From Haloarchaeobius litoreus (lineage in GTDB: Archaea > Halobacteriota > Halobacteria > Halobacteriales > Natrialbaceae): 64,000 nucleotides of DNA. The translations under genes were made by a program, and so were the position numbers. Of the stretch, positions 34,243 to 44,427 are shown piece after piece (positions within the stretch are counted from its first letter, which is position 1; each line of letters begins with the position of its first letter). The stretch covers positions 1 through 64,000 of the forward strand of contig NZ_JANHJR010000004.1 of NCBI RefSeq assembly GCF_024495425.1, given 5' to 3'. The notes beneath the pieces were generated by a model. It was not told where the DNA came from, made no database searches, and saw only the letters and a list, made by a program, of their open reading frames with translations.

Positions 34243-35337
34243 TCAACGCTGCTCCATCGCGGCCTCTTTCGAAAGAACCTGCTGGCAGTGGACACACTGG
34301 TCCTTCTCTCGGGGCGTCCGTTGATGAAAGCGGGGACATTCGACAGGTGCTGTCGGGGTGGATTCATCTACGTCCTCTGTCTCGACCCCGTGGATACGTG
34401 CAACTTCTCGGTTGGTGTCCGCAGCGAAGACTGAAACGTATCGTGAGGCGATGTCACTGCCACGTTTCCAGCCGTGATGATCCTCAAGATGGGCTTGGTT
34501 CATTCCCTCGGAGGCCAAGTAGGAAGCACTGCTCTTACGGAAGTTGGTGAACGTAACGGGTTTATCCACACCAGCCCGCTCTGCTGCATCCTTCACAGTC
34601 GCCAAGAGAGTCTGGTACGAAGGCTCTACTGCCTCTGATAACTTACTCCAGAGAGGATCATCCCCATTGTTTCCGGGATGGTCATTGAGCCAGCGTTGAA
34701 GGAATGGGACACTCGGGACCAGTCCAATCGTTCGCTGCCCCGTCTTTCCCTGAACTGTAATCTGGTACCCGTGTGTGTAGTCGGTGATGTCACCCAGGGT
34801 CAAACTCCGGAGTTCGCCTGATCGAGGTCCTGCATCCCATGCGATTGCTATGAGTGCAGCGTCGCGATAGTTCCGGGTTGCGTCGATCATCGGGAGCACA
34901 TCGTCTTCCCACGTCAGCATATCCCCTGGCTATGGCGCGGGGTCGTACGTACTCGGCGTACTTGATGGAATCCACTCCATCGACTCTGGTGGATCATTGC
35001 CATTTGCATCCGTTGCACGACGTCCGAACTGCTTCAGCGCGACCCTGTAGTCTCGATTCGTCTCTGGATTGTCGTAGTTGCGGTGAATCCAGCGGACGAT
35101 CTTCTTTGCGGCTTCTTCGTCATTCAAAGCGTCCGCGAGACTGCCAGCGTGTTCCGCCATTCGGATGTTGTGCCGGAGTAGTTTCACGTGGCGCTGATCA
35201 CCGACCTGGCTGGGAATCAAAAACAGTTCGTCAGAGAACTCGAGGAGCGTTTCGCGGTCTTGAGGACTTCCTCCTCGCTCCCCGTTCTTGAGCTGTTCTC
35301 GCATCTGTTCGAGTTCTCGCTCGCTATTGTTTGTCAT
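34243..35337 (-). pseudogene. Site-specific integrase interrupted by an in-frame amber codon
   Basis: From ATG 35337 (MTNNSERELEQMRE) the reading frame runs to TAG at 34930-34932 and resumes in the same frame at once (PGDMLTWEDD), ending at 34243, 365 codons in all. The N-part is the core-binding domain; the C-part has GPRSGELRSL (catalytic Arg), TNFRKSSASYLAS and SRYVSVF (catalytic Tyr). The usual catalytic His of HNFRK is Thr here, a second defect. A Cys-containing tail resembles a degraded zinc ribbon. It probably no longer recombines DNA; ATG 34920 could restart a C-terminal fragment. Confidence 0.7.
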
Positions 35338-35420
35338 GGATTCACTCGTCGGTGGTTCGTTCGAGTCTCTTGTCCCGAGACACACCCGCTCTGTAATAAT
35401 AGATAATACATATAGTTTAA

Positions 35421-35435
35421 TGTAGTAAGACTACA
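35421..35435. promoter_or_regulatory. Palindrome TGTAGT-AAG-ACTACA between integrase and transfer operon
   Basis: Perfect 6-bp arms with a 3-bp centre in an AT-rich divergent promoter region (35380-35447). TATA-like elements flank it on both sides (ACTATATG in the minus sense, CAAAAAATATTG in the plus sense). Its position suits an operator controlling integration and transfer genes together. Confidence 0.5.
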
Positions 35436-35558
35436 AAAAATATTGTTGTGGACTGCAGTCAGACACTCAGAATTGGAGAACTAGTGTTAGGGAAATGGAA
35501 GCTCTCGGCTATCCCGGCTTCAGTCTGCAGTCACAGCTACATCCCTGATCCAGAGTCC

Positions 35559-36029
35559 ATGATACACGAATCTACTACCGAGATCCGGCAGCGAATCGCT
35601 GACTTCAATGAAAAAGCCAAAACACAGACCCGCGAGCACACCCGGCACACGGTCCGGCAGCTCTCCGCAAACACGGTGTCTGGGCTCATCGGCGTCTCGT
35701 TCATCCTCCTCGCCACTGGGACTGCCGCAGCACAGGAGGACGTCGGAAACGTCTACTGTGACACCGGGGTCGAAACCGGTATCGATCTCGTCTTCGGCGC
35801 TGTCGCCGGCCTTGGACTCCCCGCCACCGCCTACTACCTGAGCAAAGGTGGCCTCTCGTACATGCGGGCAGGCGGCAATCCGGAGAAGAAAAACCAAGCA
35901 AAGAACCGTCTCGTCATGTCCGCGATCGGATTTGGCATCGTTGTGCTGGCCCTCCTGTCGCCCGAACTCGTCGACAAGATTGGGAGCCAGATGGGGTTCG
36001 GCTTCTCCGACTGCGTCAAGCCGTTCTGA
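35559..36029 (+). CDS. VirB2/TrbC-like pilin candidate
   Basis: 156 residues from ATG 35559 (GTG 35448 is an in-frame alternative nearer the TATA box). A charged N-terminus precedes a cleavable-looking signal SGLIGVSFILLATGTAAAQ (about 42-60), then two TM helices (about 72-95 and 118-137) around a short basic loop with NPEKKNQAKNR. Two cysteines (VYCDTG and SDCVKPF) could form a disulfide. This is the size and layout of VirB2/TrbC-type conjugative pilins. First gene of the transfer-type operon. Confidence 0.6.
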   Translation: MIHESTTEIRQRIADFNEKAKTQTREHTRHTVRQLSANTVSGLIGVSFILLATGTAAAQEDVGNVYCDTGVETGIDLVFGAVAGLGLPATAYYLSKGGLSYMRAGGNPEKKNQAKNRLVMSAIGFGIVVLALLSPELVDKIGSQMGFGFSDCVKPF

Positions 36030-36048
36030 CAGCCCTTCATCAGCCCAA

Positions 36049-37827
36049 ATGCGATTCGAAATCCCGCTGGCGGTCGGACTGCTCACACTCACACTGGCAA
36101 GTCTGGCAGTCAGTGGGGCAGCAGGGGCTCCAGACCAACTCGAAAGCCCCGACCCGAACAACACGACAAAGCCCGCGGACGGTCCCGCGTACGGAGTCAA
36201 CAACAGCACGTTTCAGCGGCTCTGGTCAGCAGACACCGACCAGCCGAACCTCACGAGAAACGCGTTCGACTCCTGGAACATTTCCCGCCCCGAGTTCTTC
36301 CGCCGGCTCGCGATGACTACCGACGTCCCCTTCGACCGGCCACCAGAAGCCGTCGAAGCCTGGAACAGCGGCGACTTGCAAGATTTCACGCCGGGGAACA
36401 ACACACAGTCCGTCCATCCTGACGGTGTCACCCTCAGGAATAGCGAGTTCATCCGTGATGCGTACGTCGCGACGTACGCCGTCCAGCCCTCGACGATACT
36501 CCACCAGTCGAACGGGACGACGCACTACATCGCGCCCGAGGGTGACGTGCTCACGACCGCGGACTACCGCGTTCGAACACCCGACGACGACCCTATCGGT
36601 CCCGTCCAGCGGACCTGGGATATCAGTGAAGCCCGGATTGAGCGTGTCGTGCTCAAGACGGACAACGAGACGCAGGACGCAGGTGCGGGCCACACGACGA
36701 CGCTGCACTACTCTGGGATGACTGGAAGCCCCACGTTGACTGTGCAGGCCGAGGTCGTCGTGGAGGTCGAGGAGATCATCCGGACTTGCGACGATTTCAA
36801 CGGCAGCACCCGCCGGTGTGACTCCTCGTGGAACATCACCGTCGAAGAGCATTCAGACAATGTCACAGTCACGAGTCGCCGGGAGGTCCGCGTGAATGAC
36901 CTCTCGGACGCAACCATCGAGCGCGTCGAGTTCGACGCCGAACCGGAGCGAACTGGTGCGATTCTGCTCCCCGAGAACATGTGGGCCCGGATGACCATTG
37001 ACGAGAACGGGGGAACGGGTGTTCGGAACACCTACGTGTACTACACGGCCGGGAAGGAGAACTGGCACGAGCTGACGACATCGACGGCGATCTGGAACGA
37101 GAGTCATCGGTCGTCAGTCCGCCCGCTCCAAGTTCACGCCTTCCCACGACCGTCTGGTGCTCGCGTGACTGATGGTCTTCAGCCGAACTGGTCACAGCCA
37201 CGGCTCGGAATCGACCACCGGAGCGCCACCCAGCTGTCTGCACCGACAGTCCCCGACACCTTTCACATCAACAGCGGGGAGCCCTATCCCACGACTACCC
37301 GACTCGCCGTGAGTTCAATCGAACTCGCAGCAGACGACTTCGAGCAGGTCACGGTTCACGGTATCGTTCGTTCACACTCGCGGACTGTGTCCGCAGAGAC
37401 GACCAGAACAGTCCGGGCGACGAACGTCTCGGTGACTATCCTCGAGTCCAACGCGACCGAGGCAACCCTGCAGGTGCGAGTTCGTGAGAACGCGACTGGA
37501 GCCCCGGTCACAACGGGTGACGTCCAGGTCGGATCCGCCAGCGCGAGTCTCAGCGGGAGCGGCGTCGCGATCGTCACCGTCTCGAACCCACCGAATCTGG
37601 TCGAAGCGCGGTACGAGCCGGCAGCCTGGTGGAACACGACCCAGCCGTACGCTTCGTCGAGTGAGGTCGAGCAGCTCCCGCTGACGTTTCCGTCATTCGA
37701 GGACCTGATCAGCCTCGCTGTCGTGACGGTTCTGTGGTTCATCCCGGTCGGGATTCTGCTGTTCGGCGTCGATTACGCGTCAGATGGCGCGCTTCTCGGA
37801 ATTCACGAAACTACCACCCATGACTGA
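36049..37827 (+). CDS. Large secreted, membrane-anchored surface protein
   Basis: 592 residues from ATG 36049, 19 bp after the pilin-like gene. Signal peptide about 1-23 (LAVGLLTLTLASLAVSGAAG), a long extracellular part with many N-glycosylation sequons (NNS, NTT, NVS, NES) and a single C-terminal TM (about 557-578, LAVVTVLWFIPVGILLFGV). Two cysteines (CDD and RRCDS) in the middle. It could be a mating-pair or surface component of the transfer apparatus; no family is recognised. Confidence 0.65.
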   Translation: MRFEIPLAVGLLTLTLASLAVSGAAGAPDQLESPDPNNTTKPADGPAYGVNNSTFQRLWSADTDQPNLTRNAFDSWNISRPEFFRRLAMTTDVPFDRPPEAVEAWNSGDLQDFTPGNNTQSVHPDGVTLRNSEFIRDAYVATYAVQPSTILHQSNGTTHYIAPEGDVLTTADYRVRTPDDDPIGPVQRTWDISEARIERVVLKTDNETQDAGAGHTTTLHYSGMTGSPTLTVQAEVVVEVEEIIRTCDDFNGSTRRCDSSWNITVEEHSDNVTVTSRREVRVNDLSDATIERVEFDAEPERTGAILLPENMWARMTIDENGGTGVRNTYVYYTAGKENWHELTTSTAIWNESHRSSVRPLQVHAFPRPSGARVTDGLQPNWSQPRLGIDHRSATQLSAPTVPDTFHINSGEPYPTTTRLAVSSIELAADDFEQVTVHGIVRSHSRTVSAETTRTVRATNVSVTILESNATEATLQVRVRENATGAPVTTGDVQVGSASASLSGSGVAIVTVSNPPNLVEARYEPAAWWNTTQPYASSSEVEQLPLTFPSFEDLISLAVVTVLWFIPVGILLFGVDYASDGALLGIHETTTHD

Positions 37828-38722
37828 TAACACTGAATCCACAGCAGAGTCGAGCCGTATCGCCCGCCGAACACTCCTGAGTTCGCTTTCCGCTGGTGCA
37901 GTTGCACTGGCCGGCTGTTCATCGAACTCACCGTCGACGACAACCGACTCACAGCAGCCCTCTCAGACGGAACAGGGGACGCAATCGATCACGACCGGCG
38001 GGAACAGCGTCTTCGCCGACGTCCAGATCGGGACGACAGACCTGCAGGTCGAGCTCGCGGATGCGGAATCGGTGAGTCGAGTGAATCTCATCGACCCCGA
38101 CGGAGAGCTTCACAGCCGGACGGGTGTGAGTACTGGAGCGACGCAGGTGTCACTCAGACTCTCCGACGACTGGGGGTTCTCGAGTGGCGGCTACACACCT
38201 GGAACGTATCGACTCGTCGCTGTCGATGGTGAAAATTCAGTCGAAGAAATCGACCTCGAGATTCGTCCGGACGTGTCGATTACGGGGATTCGGTGGGCGA
38301 AGAACCATCCCGAGATGACCTACCAGGGTGAGGACCCGCCCTCCTACTTCGCACAGGTGCTCATGGAAAATACTGGGACTGGGCCGGCGTTCGTCGAAGA
38401 ACTCCAATTCGAGGACACGCCATTGGACGTAACTACCATTCGTGATGTTTCACAGCAAATACTGAGACTGGTGCCTCCCGGCGCGACTGTAGGGCAGATG
38501 ACCAGCCGGGTTTTTAAAACGTATTCTGGATCTCAGTATCTGGATTGTGATGCCCATGACGAGATTACGTTCACAATATCTGCTAGTCTTCGTGTGAGCC
38601 AAGAGACCCCTTCGTACTCACGGCGAGTTCGGTACGAGACGGACGAGAACGGGTCCTGTATCCTTTCCTTGGTCGAATCCAGCGGGAATAGTGACGGAAC
38701 AAGTGAAGATGGAGGAGCATAG
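37820..38722 (+). CDS. Tat-exported lipoprotein of the transfer operon
   Basis: 300 residues from ATG 37820, overlapping the previous stop by 8 bp. Signal IARRTLLSSLSAGAVALAGC has a twin arginine and a lipobox Cys. The mature protein has a Ser/Thr/Gln-rich linker and beta-rich domains (LVAVDGENSVEEIDLEIRP). It may take the place of VirB7-like outer components. Unknown family. Confidence 0.65.
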   Translation: MTDNTESTAESSRIARRTLLSSLSAGAVALAGCSSNSPSTTTDSQQPSQTEQGTQSITTGGNSVFADVQIGTTDLQVELADAESVSRVNLIDPDGELHSRTGVSTGATQVSLRLSDDWGFSSGGYTPGTYRLVAVDGENSVEEIDLEIRPDVSITGIRWAKNHPEMTYQGEDPPSYFAQVLMENTGTGPAFVEELQFEDTPLDVTTIRDVSQQILRLVPPGATVGQMTSRVFKTYSGSQYLDCDAHDEITFTISASLRVSQETPSYSRRVRYETDENGSCILSLVESSGNSDGTSEDGGA

Positions 38723-38724
38723 AT

Positions 38725-39921
38725 ATGGGCTGGTTCGCAGAACAGATCAAGCAAGCCATAGAGTCTATCGTCGGAACAGTAACTGAACAGATTGGGACCT
38801 TTTTGACGAACCTGATTCAAGCCCTCATTCAGAGGATTGTTGGTGTTCCACACCCCCTGGGCGACCAATACATCGTCATAGGACAGCCAAGTAATAGCCC
38901 ATGGTCAGAACTCTACTCGGATGTATATCTGACGTACATCCTCCCACTCACGTTCGCATTTCTGTTCATCGGATTTGCCTACATTGGCGTACGAAGTGGC
39001 TCAATTAGCCCATACCGGCGAAAGAAACTGCTTCGACGTGCCGCCTTAGTCTTCATGGGTGCATTCGTCTGGTTTCCGGCCGTCTCGCTGCCACTTCACT
39101 TCATCAACGATATCGGAATGGTGATTGCTCCGGTTGATGAGATGACTAGCTCGTTCGAGGGTGGGGCAAAGGCAATCACTGGTGGCGTTTTCATCACGCT
39201 GATCATCTACTTCGTGGAGAACTCAATCGTCGTCATCGCAGCACTCGTCTACGCTCTCAGGTGGCTCGGAATCATCGTATTGACGTTGACGATGCCGTTG
39301 CTCGGAGCGTTCTGGGCATTCGACGTCTGGCCGCTCAGTCCAGTTTCACGTATCGCAAAACGAGCAGCAGCGGTCTATCCCGGGCTCATCCTTGCAGGAC
39401 TGCCCGCAGCAGTCCTGTTCCGAATGGGGTGGGAAATGAACTTGTTCAGTCTCGACGCCTCAACGATCGCTTTCAACGCCCTCATGGCACTGATGTTGAT
39501 CCCAGGAGCTTGCATCGCGAGTATTCTCACGGTCTACTGGAGTAGCCCGATGATCCAACGGGTTGCTCGAAAGGGCGCACGTCCCACAACGCAGGCAGCG
39601 TCATCAGCGGCGTCGACGACCCGACGGTCAGCAAAGCAGGGCGCACAGGGCGCGATACAGGTACACCGCGACCTCGCACAGAATCCCCCGCTTTCGTTCT
39701 CTCGTTCGAACTCCGGGTCCAATGACTCTGGCCGACAGTCTGGCAGCACGTCAGGAAATTCGAACGCGACGCCACGCTCGGGGCGGACGATGCAACAGCA
39801 AACAGAGACACCAGCCCTCCCCGGTCGTGTTTCTACGGTCACGGAGACAGACGGCTCCTCGAAATTCGACAAAGAGGCGTTCAAACGTACACAGCGGAAG
39901 GTCTCGCGGTGGATGGACTAG
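38725..39921 (+). CDS. VirB6/TrbL-like polytopic membrane protein
   Basis: 398 residues, starting 2 bp after the lipoprotein stop. About six TM segments between 68 and 285, then a Ser/Thr/Gln-rich basic tail (about 290-398) ending in KRTQRKVSRWMD. This layout matches VirB6/TrbL channel proteins of type IV secretion. Sequence similarity cannot be judged by eye, so the call rests on topology and operon place. Confidence 0.6.
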   Translation: MGWFAEQIKQAIESIVGTVTEQIGTFLTNLIQALIQRIVGVPHPLGDQYIVIGQPSNSPWSELYSDVYLTYILPLTFAFLFIGFAYIGVRSGSISPYRRKKLLRRAALVFMGAFVWFPAVSLPLHFINDIGMVIAPVDEMTSSFEGGAKAITGGVFITLIIYFVENSIVVIAALVYALRWLGIIVLTLTMPLLGAFWAFDVWPLSPVSRIAKRAAAVYPGLILAGLPAAVLFRMGWEMNLFSLDASTIAFNALMALMLIPGACIASILTVYWSSPMIQRVARKGARPTTQAASSAASTTRRSAKQGAQGAIQVHRDLAQNPPLSFSRSNSGSNDSGRQSGSTSGNSNATPRSGRTMQQQTETPALPGRVSTVTETDGSSKFDKEAFKRTQRKVSRWMD

Positions 39922-39950
39922 TGAGCCGAGCCCCTCTCTCAAGATAACCC

Positions 39951-42900
39951 ATGAGTACGAAATCAGATTCAGGTCAGTACAGCGCCCGACGAATCCACAA
40001 ATCCCTCGGCGGGACCACAGCCTTCCTCAGAGGGTACAGCATCGCCGAACTCCTGTTGTTCCTCGGGGTAGGGTTCACCACCTTCGTCGCCGCTGCGCTC
40101 GTTCCAGCGACGCTTACAATCCCTACGTTCGGGTTCGGACTGATGCTGACGCTGCTGTTGCTTCTCCTGCACAAGGTAAAGCCGAGACACCTCTGGCTCA
40201 CTGAGTGGCTTGGTGCACGCCTTTCGTGGGCGGTCAAGAACAAGTCCTACACCCACGGCGGCGAGGACACCAGCGAGGTCCGGTACATGACCCGACTGGA
40301 GCGCGTGTACCCCTTCGGCATCGAGCGGACGGATGGCGCGCTCGTCGGTGCCATGCGGGTCACGCCGGCGAACCTCTCCCTTGAGGACGACGATGCGTGG
40401 TCGAAAGCCGTCCAGTCGTTCTCCGAATTTGTCAACGCGAACATCGACTTCCCGGTGAATATCTACACAACGAGCCGGACCGTCGACCGTGACGACCTCG
40501 TCCACACGTATCGCGAACGGCTCCGCGACGGAGACGTCCAGTCCCGCCCAGTCCTGAAGCGACTGCTCCAGACGCGAATCGAGGAGAACACGGATGACAA
40601 CGGCGAACCCGACTCAGAATCCACGACGGTTCGTGAGTTCTACATCATCACCGCAGTCACCGACGCCGATATCGAGGCAGACAGCCAGGCCGACGACAGC
40701 GTCGTCACGTACCTCTCCTCGCTCCCAGTCGTCGGGTCTGCGTTCGGTCGGTTCCAGACGACCGACCTCTCGGCTGAAGACCGTGACCAGCTGAAACAGT
40801 CGAAGCTGGAATCCAGACTCGCACAGATCCGACGAGGCGGGACGTCGCTGTACCGGTGTTCGGTGTCGCCGGTCGACTCGTACGAGCTGGCCCGCGTGAC
40901 CAAGGAGTACTGGAGCTGCCAGCGTGAGACGTATGGAGACCTCTCGAACGCGATTGGTACGTTCCCAATCGTCTCTCACGGCATCAGCGACGGCGTTCCG
41001 TCGACGCCCAGTCCGGAAGACGTCGTGAGTACAGACAGTGAAGACTCTCCGTCACCCGTCGAGACAACAGCTGTCGATGATGAGGCTGAGTGGGAGTTCC
41101 CACTCGACGACGAAGAGACGGCTGAAGACGATGCCAAGGACGACAGTGAGTCCAAGGGGCTGTCGACGACGAAACTGTACGATAGTGTCTCGCATCGCCA
41201 CCAGTCCATCGTGGCGCCGTCGACGGTCGACTGGAATCCGACCTACGCCGTCATCGACGACGAGACGTTTGTCCGGACGTTCTGGATAGACCAGTTCCCC
41301 GAGGAGCCAGTCGAGGGGATGTTCGAACGGGTGTTGCTCGAGACAGACCTGAACACGGACATCAGTATCCACCTCGACCCATTTGACAACCAGTCCGCCC
41401 AGGACATGATGGCCGACTGGATCTCGGACCTCAAGGTCAACCAGCACGACGCTGGTGGCCTCCACGCAGAGGACCTTGAGGACGACATCCAGCGAGCGAA
41501 ATACATGCGAGCGCTGGTACGGGCGAACGAGGCGTCGTTCTACCGTGGCGGGGTCTTCATCCGCCTCACCGCAGAGAGCAAGGACGATCTCGACTCTCAG
41601 ACCAACCGTCTGCGCTCGCTGGTGAAAGACGCTCCCTCAAACTGCACACTCAAGGTCGCGAGCCGCTGGCAGGAGAAAGGTCTCGCGACGGTATCACCCT
41701 TGGGCCGGAACGAGCTCGGTCGCGACCGGATGTCGACTATGACAAACCAGGCCGTCGGCGCGATGTTCCCGTTCAGTTCGGACTACCTGATGATGGACGA
41801 CGGCATCGAGTACGGCTTCCACGGCCACAACGGTTCCCCGGTCCGCATCAACCCGTGGTCCCTCGAGACTGGCCACAGCGAACTCGTCGTCGGAATGCCG
41901 GGGGCCGGGAAGACGTTCGGCGGGACTATGCGGCACCTGCGGATGATGAAGCGTCGCAACGACACGATGCTCGTGGTTATCGACCCCGTCGGTGGCTTCC
42001 AAGGCATCGCAGACGCGCTCGACGCCAAGACCATCGCTGTGGGTGGGGATACGAAGTTGAACCCGCTGGAGATTCGCCAGACGCCCCAGCACGTAGTCGA
42101 CGCCGACGATGGAATCTCACCGCTCTCGGCGAAGAAAGACGAGGTGTTCGCCGTGCTGGAGAACTTCCTCGAAGGTAGGGACATCACGCTCGGTGCCCAG
42201 ACGGGCGTGCTCTCGTACGCGATCGACGAGGCGTACCGACAGGCGGGAGTCGTTGCCGGCGACGTGAGTACGCACACGCCAGCGAACTCGCCGACGATGC
42301 GGGACGTCCTCGATGTTCTCGCCGATATCTCCGACCATCCCGATGAACACAACATCGCTGCGTCGGACTCCGCTCGCGAGCGTGCCACCCAGTACGCTGA
42401 CGATCTGGCGATTGCGCTCCAGCCGTTCAGCGAGGGCGGGTCATACGAGAATCTCGCGAAGAAATCAGAGGTCGACATCCTTGAGGGCGACAACAAGGTC
42501 GTCTACATCGACCTCGGACAAATCGAGGGCAGTGCATCGGGAATCGACCGCCAGACGTTCCTGATGCAGCTGTTGCTGACGACGGTGTATCAGCAGGCCA
42601 AGCGCACTGATCGGAACGTCGAACTCGCGATTGACGAAGCGCACTACCTCTTCGAGGACCGAGCCAACCTGGACTTCCTCGAAACCGCGTTCCGACACCA
42701 GCGCCATGCCGGCCTCCGGATGGTCTTGCTCTCGCAGACTGCTCAGGAGTTCTACGAGAGCGAGCAGGCCGAGAAGATTCTCGGGATGTGCCCAATCAAG
42801 GTCTTCCACAAGCTCCCCGACCTCGACGACGAGACCGCCGACAAGATCGGCCTAACCCGCGAACAACGCCAGTACATTCGAAGTGCCGACGCCGGAAAAG

Positions 42901-43274
42901 ACGAACTCGGTTACTCCGAATCGTTGGTCCGGATCGAGGAACACGGCACCTACCCGGTTCACGTGGTGGCTGATGCGTTCGAACAGCGCGTCATCGACTA
43001 CGAACCCGAAGACCAAGCGTTCATCGAGGACGCGATCACGGAGGTTCCCGACGAGTACGCTGACTTCGAGTCGTTCGTCGAGGAGCAAGCAAAGCAGAAC
43101 GCGTTGACGAACCGCTACGGACTGTCACCGGAAACTGCTGACCAGCTCCTCGAGGAAGGACTCTCCGCCGACGACTTGCTGCACGCTGTCGCTGCAACCG
43201 CCCAAGAGAAGCAGGCGCGCGAGGTCGCCCCGAGAACCGACGGCGGGAGTGCTGGAGGTGAGTCCGATGGGTAA
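39951..43274 (+). CDS. VirB4/TraC-like conjugation ATPase
   Basis: 1107 residues. Two N-terminal TM segments (about 33-55 and 57-75), a VirB4-type N-domain (about 105-340), an acidic low-complexity insert (about 350-403), and a HerA/VirB4 ATPase with Walker A GMPGAGKT (648-655) and Walker B ELAIDEAHYL (891-900), followed by LLSQTAQEF (Q-finger type motif). The fused TM part resembles VirB3-VirB4 fusions. It would power pilus assembly or DNA transport at the membrane. Confidence 0.85.
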   Translation: MSTKSDSGQYSARRIHKSLGGTTAFLRGYSIAELLLFLGVGFTTFVAAALVPATLTIPTFGFGLMLTLLLLLLHKVKPRHLWLTEWLGARLSWAVKNKSYTHGGEDTSEVRYMTRLERVYPFGIERTDGALVGAMRVTPANLSLEDDDAWSKAVQSFSEFVNANIDFPVNIYTTSRTVDRDDLVHTYRERLRDGDVQSRPVLKRLLQTRIEENTDDNGEPDSESTTVREFYIITAVTDADIEADSQADDSVVTYLSSLPVVGSAFGRFQTTDLSAEDRDQLKQSKLESRLAQIRRGGTSLYRCSVSPVDSYELARVTKEYWSCQRETYGDLSNAIGTFPIVSHGISDGVPSTPSPEDVVSTDSEDSPSPVETTAVDDEAEWEFPLDDEETAEDDAKDDSESKGLSTTKLYDSVSHRHQSIVAPSTVDWNPTYAVIDDETFVRTFWIDQFPEEPVEGMFERVLLETDLNTDISIHLDPFDNQSAQDMMADWISDLKVNQHDAGGLHAEDLEDDIQRAKYMRALVRANEASFYRGGVFIRLTAESKDDLDSQTNRLRSLVKDAPSNCTLKVASRWQEKGLATVSPLGRNELGRDRMSTMTNQAVGAMFPFSSDYLMMDDGIEYGFHGHNGSPVRINPWSLETGHSELVVGMPGAGKTFGGTMRHLRMMKRRNDTMLVVIDPVGGFQGIADALDAKTIAVGGDTKLNPLEIRQTPQHVVDADDGISPLSAKKDEVFAVLENFLEGRDITLGAQTGVLSYAIDEAYRQAGVVAGDVSTHTPANSPTMRDVLDVLADISDHPDEHNIAASDSARERATQYADDLAIALQPFSEGGSYENLAKKSEVDILEGDNKVVYIDLGQIEGSASGIDRQTFLMQLLLTTVYQQAKRTDRNVELAIDEAHYLFEDRANLDFLETAFRHQRHAGLRMVLLSQTAQEFYESEQAEKILGMCPIKVFHKLPDLDDETADKIGLTREQRQYIRSADAGKDELGYSESLVRIEEHGTYPVHVVADAFEQRVIDYEPEDQAFIEDAITEVPDEYADFESFVEEQAKQNALTNRYGLSPETADQLLEEGLSADDLLHAVAATAQEKQAREVAPRTDGGSAGGESDG

Positions 43275-44427
43275 GCTCGGACTCTTCGGTGGCGACCCGC
43301 AGTACGAGGCGACCCAGCTCGATATCGACGAGCCACTGACGTGGACACGGCAGGACACCGGCGGCACACTACTCCGAATCCGCCCGTACAAGGAGAACGA
43401 TGGCATCGTCGACGGTGCTGGCGTCCTCCAGTCGGTCCACGACGTGACGATGAACTGGCGGGGGAAGAACACCAGCGACCACCACTCCTTCGAGGTGTGG
43501 TTCGACCAGGGAGTGATCACGTTCTACATGCACGCCGCGACGGACGCGGCCGCGGACAAGTTCCGGCGGCGTGTGGGGAACAACTACGCCAACTCAGAGG
43601 TATTCCCAGTCGACAGCGGCCATGCGTTCCCCCAGATCGAGCCCGCCGAGTATGTCGCTGGCGCGTGGCTGTCGATGGAGAAGATGCCATACTATCCGAT
43701 CCGACACCACAACGCCGAGGGGTTCGAGGTCGACCCGTATGGCGAAATCACGAGCGAGATGCTGTCTCTCGACGACAGCAAAGTCGTCACACAGGTCGTC
43801 TTCAGGCCCGCGAAGCAGTCCTGGACCGACGGCGACCGGTTCAAACACAACAGTGTCGATGAAATCGCCCACGGGCTTCGACAGGGAACCTCGGTCGGTT
43901 GGCTGAACCCGCGGGTTCGCCCGGCGAGCGCGAAGGACAAACAGGCCGCTGATACCATCGAACGACAACGCGGCCAGCAGGCGTTCCACGTCAACATCCG
44001 CGTCCTCGCTGTCTCCCGTGACCAAGATGAGGCCGGAGCCCGCGCTCGAGGCGTCGCGGGGATGTTCAGGAAGTACTACAACGCCATCACCGAGCAAGGA
44101 CTCGACGATACGCCCGTCTCGCATCGTCGCAAATCAAAGCGCCAGCGCAAGCTCTCCGAGTTCGTCGAGCGAATGGCCGCCCGTGAGTGGGTCGACCGCG
44201 AGATGATCATGACCGTCGACGAGCTCGCCGGCGTCGCACACATCCCGAACGACGAGATCACGACCCCGAAGATCGACTGGCGCTACACTCAGCGCGGTGA
44301 CCGCATTCCCGCTGACAGTGTCAAGTACGACGAGAGAGGCAACCCGGTCCACTCACCGACGAGAGATGACCAGGCTACCGGTCCAGATGCCGGGAGCTGG
44401 GTAGATGGGGGTGAAGACCGTGTTTAA
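43267..44427 (+). CDS. Transfer-operon accessory protein (DUF-level)
   Basis: 386 residues from ATG 43267, overlapping the VirB4 stop by 8 bp. No TM; starts MGKLGLFGGDPQYEA. It has an alpha/beta N-domain (about 20-200; VWFDQGVITFYMHA) and a helical middle (about 230-300). In structure it recalls the N-terminal non-ATPase half found next to TraD-like ATPases in haloarchaea. Likely a partner of the coupling ATPase, whose gene begins within its end. Confidence 0.6.
   Translation: MGKLGLFGGDPQYEATQLDIDEPLTWTRQDTGGTLLRIRPYKENDGIVDGAGVLQSVHDVTMNWRGKNTSDHHSFEVWFDQGVITFYMHAATDAAADKFRRRVGNNYANSEVFPVDSGHAFPQIEPAEYVAGAWLSMEKMPYYPIRHHNAEGFEVDPYGEITSEMLSLDDSKVVTQVVFRPAKQSWTDGDRFKHNSVDEIAHGLRQGTSVGWLNPRVRPASAKDKQAADTIERQRGQQAFHVNIRVLAVSRDQDEAGARARGVAGMFRKYYNAITEQGLDDTPVSHRRKSKRQRKLSEFVERMAAREWVDREMIMTVDELAGVAHIPNDEITTPKIDWRYTQRGDRIPADSVKYDERGNPVHSPTRDDQATGPDAGSWVDGGEDRV

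Noticed and set aside
35448-35558. Longer N-terminus of the pilin-like protein from GTG 35448
   Set aside because: The added 37 residues are unlike a signal region. Kept only as an alternative because the TATA box is close.
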